A stretch of 64,000 nucleotides of DNA from Halichondria panicea (taxonomy: Eukaryota; Porifera; Demospongiae; Suberitida; Halichondriidae): NCBI RefSeq assembly GCF_963675165.1, contig NC_087388.1, forward strand, positions 2,272,800-2,336,799. Direction: 5' to 3'. Both the position numbers and the translations under genes were made by a program. This document shows, piece after piece, positions 11,918 through 21,600 of this stretch (positions are counted from its first letter, which is position 1; each line of letters starts with the position of its first letter). The notes beneath the pieces are model-generated. The model was not told the DNA's origin. It ran no database searches and saw only the letters and a program-made list of their open reading frames with translations.

Positions 11918-13479
11918 TTATTTGTTAGCAGCACACCATCTAGAACGCTCGTCAGCTCCCTCACAACTTTTATCAATTGGTGGTTTCTAAATGAAGAAAA
12001 TATAATTATGTACATGCAGCCTAACTCAGTAAAGATTGTGCACTAATTTTGCCAATAGCCTGTGCTAACACTACACGTATAGTATTACTTTATTGGTGTA
12101 TAATTCATGTCTCACCTTAGCTATACACAGCAATATGAATATGATAAAAGCTGCTCCTAGCAAAAGTATGATGAGTGCCCCAATAGGAACCACCAGAATA
12201 GCAACATTAATCGTAATCTCTCCAGTCCTATTGTCTATTGGTATATAGACACATAGATTAGTTCAAAACAAGTTGGAAATTTAGCCGGTATACGAGAATG
12301 GAATGCATTACGTACAGTACAGCAATCTATCTTATACATGTATGTAATTGTGCATCTCCCCACTTACTATAGCTAGGCCCTGATAAATTATGCTCAGAAT
12401 AATTTTAGCATCCGTAATAGGTGTCTAAAGAATAATTGGCATCAATGTCAATTTATGGTAAAGATTAATTACATTAAGTTTTGCATAAAACATGACAAAA
12501 ATGGCTGAAGGTGAATATTATGGATCAGTTTAAGTCAGCAAGATAACACGTACTAAGAATCGTAATTATGTCTTGTGTCAGTTGTATCAATTACGTAACT
12601 TTTTATGAGAATATTAGGCACATTTTTCAGGAATTAATGGGTGAAAAAAAAGAATGATTTATCAGGGCCTACCACTTACTAGGTAGTGCTATGTTCTCGA
12701 TATATCCTGGATGAGTTACAGGAGTTTCTGTAAAGGTATATGCATAAATTACACATGATGTATTTATATCACGTTGTCAAGGTAAAAATAATGATTTCTA
12801 CCGTGTTATTTTTGTTATTACACGCTTACGAGGCTCAGCATAATTGGTATGATATACATGCAATAATTATACAGGCAACTTGCCCTCGGGATTGTGCCTG
12901 TGTATTTCATACAGCACTCGATCTCATGCTCATAATTACAGTACCTACGTACCTATAGAAAGAACCTCAATGGTGAACTCTTGTGGTAGGAGGATGTTTA
13001 CGCGAGTCGTTGTGTGTAGACACAAGCTGACTATTTGCCCGTGCAAACTTTGCTGACCTTGCACTAGAACCACTATCCTATCACAGGTGATATTGTGGTG
13101 TCCCTGCTCATTAAGCACCCGTTCTGGGCAATAGGTACGTGCTCGGAAAGTTGAATATCTCAAATGGGAAGCCTGCCCCCTCAACATTAGTAGCACACTT
13201 AGATTTGAAAAATACACGCGGGAAATACCTCTCTGACGATGTATTACGGGGAGTATCATAGGAAATTACAAATTCCATTTGTTTCCATTTCCCCACTTCG
13301 ACTTGCATCGTGTCTGTGTCTGGTGCCTTGAATGAATCTGAAAGGTACAGTTTGTCAGTGAATAATAATTATTTACTTTTTAAGATGAGCTAGCTAGGCA
13401 GCCACTTACTCGGCAAACTTTGTGAGCGTACTGTGCTAGAGTACAGTATAACGAAGATGAGCTCTCTGAGAAGTATCAT
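11918..13479 (-). CDS. R4: single-pass membrane receptor-like protein, unknown ectodomain, frame break in exon 2
   Basis: Five exons: 13479-13410, 13337-12953, 12727-12680, 12234-12116, 11986-11918. Exon 1 (ATG 13479) is a signal peptide (core LIFVILYSS). Exon 2 has the R1/R3-type ectodomain: DSFKAP, W-K-Q-M-E-F-V-I-S-Y, YCP, C-D-R-I-V-V-L-V-Q-G, SLCLH. Exon 2 is 385 nt, one more than a multiple of three. The reading frame before and after the C5 run (13176-13180, plus strand) differs by one base; discounting one base makes the whole model 229 residues. Exon 3 is a 16-residue linker. Exon 4 carries the helix (VVPIGALIILLLGAAFIIFI), and exon 5 a 22-residue tail beginning KPPIDKSCEG. The tail exon is the least certain part because a longer alternative frame exists there. 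Either a young pseudogene or a homopolymer sequencing error. Confidence 0.68.
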
Positions 13480-13562
13480 TGCGATTGAACTGGTGTGTTA
13501 AATGATTTAATTACCTAATATTTATAGGGCAACATGTGTACTTTGTTGGGAATTCCCCAGGT

Positions 13563-13965
13563 AAAGCACCGGGGGGGGGGGGGGGGGCCATGAGGTGTAT
13601 ACAGTAAACAGTTCATTAATATGAATGAATCCATTTTAGTTAATAGTCACTGCATGATGCAATTGGTATGTACTCATCAACGAATATCAGTCCTTAGAGT
13701 ACGTAAACCTGTGAACAGATGGTGGTATAACATGTATACATTTTACCTATAGCTCCTCTAACTTGTACTTACCTATAATTATATGGTAGATGAGTTTGAA
13801 CTTAATAGTCACTAAGTATGCAATTGATAATGTGTTCTGTCAACTGTCAACGATGGTAGTATGATCAGTCCTGAGAGTTAAACCTTTGAACAGTGGGTAA
13901 TAATTATGAACATCTACCTCCTCCAAACTTGTACTTACCTGTGAAAGATGAGTTTGCTTCAATAT
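13563..13965. repeat. Poly-G tract and about 150-bp tandem duplication
   Basis: A G-run at about 13571-13588, then two adjacent diverged copies (about 13630-13800 and 13801-13965), both carrying TAGTCACT, ATCAGTCCT, AACAG and a splice-donor-like GTACTTACCT on the plus strand. The second copy includes the last modelled exon of R5 (13939-13979), so the first copy may hold a duplicated or decayed exon. Confidence 0.6.
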
Positions 13966-16900
13966 CCAAATCCAATTTTCTGGATGTGATAAGATGAATA
14001 TGCCTGCATTCTCATATAAAAAGAATCGAGTATACTCACCTTTTAGATTTTTTCCTCCACCAAATATAAAATAAAATAACTCCTCCTAACAATAACAGTA
14101 TTACTATAAGAACCAGGACGATTGAGAGGCCTGTACCAAGGCCGATGTTGAGACTATCTAAAATTTAGTGTGTGTGAAGTAATCGAAGAATTATAGCTTG
14201 TTTGAGCCTCATTGAAGTAAGTACCTATAATGAAAGGTGTGTCATTGTTGCAGTTTTTGAGCTCTTGAGCTGGTTGCAACCATGAAACTGTATACACATG
14301 GAAGATAGAGCACTTGAATTATTTTACTTGAACAATAGTACAGACTACAACCTTTTTCACCTCACTTGAAATATCAGTTTAAAAACAAAAAAAGAAACAT
14401 ACCACTAATTGACCTCAGGTATGTGTATATATAGTAATGGTCAGAGCTGGGCATGCTCACAGTTTCAAATTGTAAATGAATGATTGGTTGTGCAAGACCT
14501 ACATCTATTTTTAGAGCGTTGTATTGATGTGTTTAGCCTTCTTTCGAGTGAATCCTAGGCGTTTAAGTAGACAGTATAATGTGGCAGCACTTTAGATCTA
14601 CCAGTAATCTGAAGCAATTGGGTCAGAATTTTAGGTAGTCGGCTTTTCACAAATAATTTCAATTCATCGTGAGATCATATAGACAGTGCTCCCTTGGGCT
14701 GGCTTTATAAGCAGCGACACATCTCCAGTGAATTGAAATCTATCAACAACCCCCAAACATGTAGTAGCTTCAGCAACAAACAATCTATCTGCTGCTTCCC
14801 GATGGTACAGCAATTGACAAGCTTTTTCCATACCATTCTCCACCTCAGATACAAGGATTATAGGATTTTGCACAGCCAGGTTCCCCCATTATTACTACTG
14901 TGAGCATGCTCAGCTCTGACCATTACTATATGTACACATACCTGAGGTCAATTAGTGGTACATTTCTTTTTTTGTTTTTAAAATGTATATTTCAAGTGAG
15001 GTGAAAAAGGTTGTAACATCAAGAGTTCATTAGGAAGAGTACCATCTCCACTTAAAACCATCTAGGTCACAACCACATGCTGTTATATAAACTGTGAAAT
15101 CTTGATTTAGGACATGAAGAATAGCATTAGTATTTCATCACTCCTAAGGTTTACAATAGCGAGTATTTGTGACGTACACGTAGGTCTGGCAGAATGCCTC
15201 CTGTGTACAGTGTATATTTAAATTCATTTGCTTATACTTTCCTTGAACTCTTGCTAACCAGAGGAGGTGGGACATGCGTCATCAGTACGTCACATGGCAA
15301 TGGAATGTGTGGCATATACAATGTTTACGTTAGGCTCTTGACCTTAAACATTTCAGTGTAGCTATGGTGCCTGTGGTAGATCTACTGTTGTGCTCTCTAG
15401 CAAGCTCACATCACTTTCTAGTCATCTCAAATATTGTATATAGAAGACGGCAACCAATCTGAGTAACCCTCCCCCCCTTCCTAGATGGTATCCATAGTAG
15501 CCTTATGTACAGTGAAAACCTACTAATTGCTGGTGCATTTTTAAGCTATTGAGCTGGGATCGCTGATCCACAAGTTAGTACCATCCTTTCACTAGATCGA
15601 GAAAGTGACCGTGGGATTGCTACTGTTTTGGCAGTTTAAAGATTGGCACTTTTTCATGCACAAATCCTTGTCTAAATTAACGTGGATTGTTAATTAAAAC
15701 ATATGTTACTCACTGCTAATTGTTTATGTGTGTGGGAGTGGTGGTTGGCTTGAAATTCCCTGGATATTTCCCTGGGTATTTCCCTTGTTGACATGTCAAC
15801 AAAATTAATATTTGTTGGCCTGGCATATTTTATTATCAAAGCCTACTATCAAGGGTGTATACAAAACCTTTGCAACACACCAGTAAAAGCGTAGAGCGGT
15901 ACGCGTTCCTTTGTGTACACACTGTGGTCTGTTTTACTACTTAAATGTGTGAGTATTTCCCATATAAGGAATCGCAGTGCTCAACACTTTTATTCGCAAA
16001 GATACTGCAAACTCCAGTAAAGGAGAGGGCATGCAGCAAAACTCCAAAATTAATTCAAATCGTGGGCGAATGAACGCGAATGAAGTGCTAAAATTAGATT
16101 TTTCTATTTTAGCACTTCATGTAAATTCCACATTCATCTGCCCACGGTTTGAATTTATGGCCGCTACGTGTAGCCCTCTTCTTTTATACGCCCTTGCTAC
16201 AATATCTAGAACAGTATCATAGATTGAGTAAAGAGGTCGGTGGCATTTATAAATAATTATTCTGTCTGCCATGCTCTTAATTGCTAATTGTTTATGCAAC
16301 TTGCCTGTGAGATTGAGGTTTATGCAGGTTTGTTTCTGTTCCTGCTGGTGCATTTTTTTCTCGAGTGCACATACTGGTACTAAAGTGTTATTGTTAATTG
16401 CCAGAATTGTTATTAAACCGTGACTACTATATTGTCCTGCATCAGTCGTATTGCTAAATCTTGTTATAGTATATGACTCTGGACTTGCCACTATTTTATT
16501 ATTATATAGTAAGTGCAGTACATCATATCGAGCCAGGGGTCCAACTGTACATTCCACTTGGACATACGCACTGCCATTGTTCTGTCCGATTTGATATGCT
16601 TGACAGTTAGGAGTAGTTCCAGATAGCGCAACTGTAGAGACAAACAGACCAGTGTTCATGCATACTGCTTCATATTAAACATTGCGTATCTGGAAATTAT
16701 ATATACATCAATGATTACATCCATGATAACATACCAGACACATTCAGACGCTTGTCTTGATTAATTTCGTCACAGCTGTCGTTAGTTGGTTGTGGTGAGA
16801 TAGTTGGGAATAGTAGTGCTGGTATATTTGGGGAAGAATTTAGGAAACATGCATTAACGCTGAGCCAATAGAGGGGAGAGGTGTGCATAACAAACCAATA

Positions 16901-18391
16901 AGTGAGTTTTTAAATTACCGAAGAGGGCACGGCCTCGCTACTGGAAGGGCAGAGCCTTCGCTAATCAATAAGGGATTTAACCCCACCTATAAAAAGCCGG
17001 TGATGCACAGTGAACCCCCGGCCGGCCTGAGAAAGAGGTATGAATACCCCCCCCCTGATGGAACAAGGGAGGGAGGCGAAAAATCACAGGCAATAAGCAG
17101 CAGAGATAGAATGGCGATTAACTTTGCAGAGATAGAGTCACATGGAGTTGAATCTACTGCCCATGCCCGAAATATCCGAATAATTAGAATACCTAACCAT
17201 AAGGCGACCCTGTGCCAAATAATATAACAATATCTATACGATCACTGCTCCTAATAACCCAAGCGCTCTCCCCCTTTGCTCCCGTTACAAAACACCCATT
17301 AATTTCTGTAAATCGATCCTACTGTTCTATTATACCTGCCCCTTGATATGGGCTTATCTATAACCAAGCACTCTCTCAAATCGAATTATAGCCCAAGGAG
17401 ATTCCGGGGCTGCAAATTGATAACTAGTATAATCCACCCCAAACTGACAAACTACTATGATTATGCAGCTCTGCACGGGACAACACTATAGACTCGCTAT
17501 ATATACCCAGTCAGTCCCATCCGCAAGGGAAGGGACTGGTCAACTGGCTTTAGTTGTATGACATCATCATGTGGTTTGTGTGGTTGATCAATGTTGCGTA
17601 ACTATCAAGTGAATGTGTCCGTGGTTATTCTAACACAGCATTAGCTCCAGCCCAATTACGTAGACGAAGTATGTTATTATGCATAACATTGCTTCTGCAC
17701 TGTAATTAGTCATCAACTTCAGGTAATGAGAACAATCAACTCGATGATTGGCAGTTGACCAGTCCCTTCTCTTGTGGATGTGGGACTGGCCAGCAGGTCT
17801 AAAACACCCTTCTATATATTAAAGACGTTTGCTAATCAACATTATTTTATTTTAGGCTTATTTGAAATCTCAGTAACTTACTTGTGTAGTTGAGGACCCT
17901 TCTAAAATCCTGCAAAAGAGGTTGATCTGTTTCGTTTTGGAATTTCCATGCCACAACTTCTATTTTGTTACTGTAGTTGATTTCAAGCTTCAGAATTGAC
18001 TCCAAAACAAGTAGATTTGGTTCAGGATTAGTACGCATCACCTTAGTTACAACAGCTGGCGAAGGATACTTTCCTTGTGTGCTCCTCTTCTGTAATACAT
18101 CATCAAAAAGGAGTTCCAGAGTGTCGTATCGAGAAGTGGGAGCCTCACAATTAATTTTGTAGTAACGTTGAGAATTATTCAGTTTATATTCTTGACATTG
18201 AAGACTGGATGAGCAGTAACCTGCAGTGAAAATGTTCCAAGAGCAATGATTCTGTTTATAGATTGAACTGGCATGTGAATCATTAGACTATAGCTACACT
18301 TATAATAGTTGCATGCAAACAATAGATAGACACATACATTTTTACCTGCAGTGATGGTGGTAGCAAGAAGCAAACAAAGTACTCCTCTCAT
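13939..18391 (-). CDS. R5: membrane receptor-like protein with two Ig-like domains (3' end unresolved)
   Basis: Exons: 18391-18346, 18220-17882, 16818-16735, 16631-16305, 14157-14040, 13979-13939. The first five junctions agree in phase, giving about 318 residues so far; the final exon was not found. Exon 1 is a short signal peptide (MRGVLCLLLATTITA; a GTG-initiated extension is not needed). Exon 2 (about 16-128) and exon 4 (about 157-265) are homologous Ig-like modules sharing C-Q-x-Y near the start, a Y-x-x-x-x-C strand and R-Y-D-x-L-x-L-L. Exon 3 is a linker rich in Pro, Thr and Asp. Exon 5 has the helix (LSIVLVLIVILLLLGGVILF) followed by WWRKKSK. Exon 4 uses a GC donor (G|GCAAGT). The long intron between exons 4 and 5 contains two foldback elements, and that between exons 2 and 3 another. 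It could instead be two genes, but no second signal exon was seen. Confidence 0.6.
14346..15015. mobile_element. Foldback element, about 670 bp, with long inverted arms
   Basis: Arms of about 120 bp (14346-14472 and 14898-15015) are near-perfect inverted repeats; both carry CTAATTGACCTCAGGTATGT or its complement and a TTTTTTTGTTTTTAAA tract. The interior is not palindromic and holds a 69-codon open frame on the minus strand (14664-14873) of unknown meaning. It lies in an R5 intron. Confidence 0.75.
15850..16196. mobile_element. MITE, CAAGGG family, with internal hairpin
   Basis: Ends CAAGGGTGTATACA and TTTTATACGCCCTTG. The interior has a perfect-looking hairpin around ATGAAGTGCTAAAATTAGAT and TTTTAGCACTTCAT (about 16078-16121) and diverged repeats ATTCAAATCGTGGGC versus CCCACGGTTTGAAT. 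Same family as 944-1183. In an R5 intron. Confidence 0.65.
16819..17508. other. R5 intron: long stretch without family assignment
   Basis: Intron sequence with a locally higher G+C block (about 16920-17200) that is open for 115 codons on the plus strand (16883-17227). Codon content looks unlike the neighbouring exons, and there is no motif or splice evidence. It could be part of an old repeat. Followed by a MITE. Confidence 0.35.
17509..17791. mobile_element. MITE with about 37-bp inverted ends
   Basis: The left end contains AGTCCCATCCGCAAGGGAAG and GGACTGGTCAACTGG. The right end is CAGTTGACCAGTCC followed by the complement of the rest. Total about 283 bp; no coding sequence. Located in the R5 intron between exons 2 and 3. 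Confidence 0.75.
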
Positions 18392-18698
18392 TGTCTTCAC
18401 TAGTCTTATTTAGCAAGGCCACAATAATTATTCCTAGCAGATAAATAATGTCAAGAGTAGATAAGAGTAAGAGTAGGAGTAACTGCACTTGATAGTAATC
18501 AGCAGTGCTAATTTGTTACGTTAGCAATTAACATGTGCACTTCCTGTGATTGCACAGTTCCAGTTCAAACCACAGACCACTTACGTAACAGTTCAAATAG
18601 ACTGAAGCTTAAGCAAATACAAACATACACTAGCTGGTACAATTAATCCTGTCTTGGAATAATTAATATGAATAATTTTTGTTTAAATCTCTATACAG
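18392..18698. promoter_or_regulatory. Head-to-head intergenic region between R5 and the FN3 receptor
   Basis: About 300 bp separate the R5 start codon (minus) from the first recognisable exon of the plus-strand FN3 receptor. It has GAGTA-type short repeats (18455-18480), so a bidirectional promoter is possible, but no signal-peptide exon for the plus gene could be found here. Confidence 0.3.
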
Positions 18699-21600
18699 CA
18701 TGTCCCGTTGGTTATTTCAACTCTCGAAATACTTCCACCTCCTGTCTAGCGTGTCAGGAGCTGTACACCACCAGTGACACTGGCTCTACTGCATGTGATA
18801 CCTGTCTATACTCCAGCCCTAGCCCTCTGGGTTGCTTTGGTAAGCCTGTATACTGGTAATATTGTGACTCTATGTGTGATATCAAAATACATCATTGTCT
18901 TACCTCCATGCAGCTGGTATGTCCCATATAGTTACGATCAATCAGTTGCATGGTGTTTTATTGCATTCTCTTTGTCTAGTTTTCGACACAACAGTGAACT
19001 TCTTTGAGCCGATCACCAATGATGTGACTATTGTCGCTGGAGAAGGGACAGTACTAGTACGCCTCACACTTCGTTGGCCAGCTGTGCCTCTATCAGTGGT
19101 GGATATTGAAGGCAACCAAGTTGGCCAGTCAGTGAGGATTAAGATCAACTGTGCAGTAAGTGGATATGCTAGCTACATGACATAATTGTATGGAATAGTC
19201 AGTTATGTATATATTGTCACTGAACTAAGTATTGCATCCCTGGTTGTTGTTTCAATTCGAACAATGTACAACAAAATAATGAACAAATAGTTTGAGGTGA
19301 TAATGAATTAAGGCATTAGTTTAGGTTAGTGTTAGCAATTGTTAGGTCTACAGTCGCTGCGAGCTGACGGTTGAAGCTGTTTGCGGATGACCTTGCTCCT
19401 CGAATGCACATGATGCATGTGATCTCAATAGGGAGAAGGAGATACGGCACCTCAGCTACCGCATCTTGCGGCCATAGGATTGTTTCCACTTTTCGGATAA
19501 TTGGGAAGCAAATGTTTTATAAAAAGTGGTTGCAATTGGGGCCAGTCCTCCAGTCAGCGAAAACACAAGGGGGCAAAATGAGGAGTGTTCTATCTCACGG
19601 ACTCTTTGTTCGTGTTGTTTCTTTTCTTTTTCGTGGCTCCTGTATATGGCGGACATCGAGCGCTTTTGGTTAGAGGGGGCTGGTGAAGACCTTTGACACT
19701 AATATCCTCCTCTGGAGCCCACAACTGGGTGGATTTATTGACACTCACGCATTTCAGTGATTTCACAAAGTTGCTTGCTTGCATGTATGATAATTATGTG
19801 TCACCAGGCAGGGTGTCATACAGGATTTTGAAGTAGTTAAACTGTTATTTCAATACCCAGCTATGGACACTCAGTCATAATTGAAAGGGGTGGGAAATTG
19901 GAGCTAGGGGGGTATCCCCCTTTTCCCTAGCTGTATGACACCCTGCCAGGAGTACATTAGGAGGAGTATCCAGCTGGGCAGTTGTAGTGTAAACCACGAG
20001 TATGTCAAACCATGCACGTCACTATCAGCCACATTTTAAGTGGGTGCATTTTAAGTGTGTGCGTCACTCTCAGCCCTCAGCCGCATCTTAAGTGGGTGCG
20101 GAGGTGTAGTGGTTAATTAGTTAAAAATGATATCAGCACACACACATGTGGTTTGTACCTCTAGCCCACATTCATGGCTAACAGTTTACACAACTAGATG
20201 TACATGGAATGTGCTGGGAGTTGCGCATACTCCTCTTAATGTACTCCTGATGTCACATAATGTACCCACGCACACACACAGGCTGCCGAGGGGATCACCA
20301 GTAGCCAATACTGTACTAATGACAACACTCCTCTCATCGCTGATCTGAATGGTATCTCTGATATCATGTATACAATCGAATTGTTGGGACTTGTGCGATA
20401 TACCTTTAATTTCGTAATCGTTGCTGGAGTGAATAGCAATTTTGCAGATGGACCACCTGGAGAAAGCCTCTCCTTTACCACACCAGCAACAAGTACGTAT
20501 GTATTAATGTTTTACATCATAATATACTTACACTCTTGCACAAGCATGCAACTGGCTTTAATTATGACAAGGTGTATATTGTATCCATAAAATTGACCAC
20601 TGAACCCCCCCCCCCCCCCCCCCCCGGCCATTCAATTTAGCTTGGTTAGAAGTAACACATTAGCAGCCCATTGTGGTATCTATAGTTTACACAATGGTTG
20701 AGTTATTGGATTAGCCCACTTGATAGTTTCCCTTTATGCTTAGCTATCAGTGTATGAAAACAACCCCATCACCTCACAGATGACAACGATGTCCGGCTGC
20801 CCAGAATCTTGTCAATCTCTGCCTCGCCCTCAGGCTACGTAATAGTTTACGAGATGGACTTTCAGCTGGCCCCCATACTGACCTCCATAAGCAGTCTCTA
20901 CAACTCACAGTCAAACCCAAACACTGTCTACAATGGCCTGCAATTGTCCAACGATGTAGTGGATATACCAGTTACCGGCACTTTAAATGCAACCACTTTA
21001 ATAGCAGCTGATCAAGTGGTGGACTTTGTACTAAACACTGTCGTTGGGTTGTACGTGTACAAATCTCCTGTTTATACCCTGAATCCAAACATTGTAAGTA
21101 CATGTAAACATCTTTGTGGTGGTTGATGTTTGTATAGTGCGTGTGTAGGTTATCCCAGTTATCCCACTTACTGTAAAGTATTGTAAGTGTATACAAAACT
21201 TAAAAGTGTATTCGCACTATGTTAGATTCATCAACAGATGATCAATTTACACTTTTACCTGCATGTATTTATACGTAACTACATGCACACACTCAGATCC
21301 ATGCACGCATCTAGCAAACATCCCTTACCCTCACTCCACACACTCTATACACCTCTCCCTATTAGATGCCACTGAACAACATTCTCCCACCAAGTATCGA
21401 CTTCTCTCAGTCGACGGTCCTGAACAGCTCTTCTGTGCTCATAGTGTGGTCGGAGGCGGAGGGTGCCTCCTCGTACGGTGTGGTAGTCGACAGGGTGGTC
21501 GGAGGTGGTGGACTCTCCAGGGTCGTCAGAATCACTGTGAGCTTGTGGAATACGTCTGTATACTCTCATCACTATTACATTTACATGTGTGCGGCGCAAT

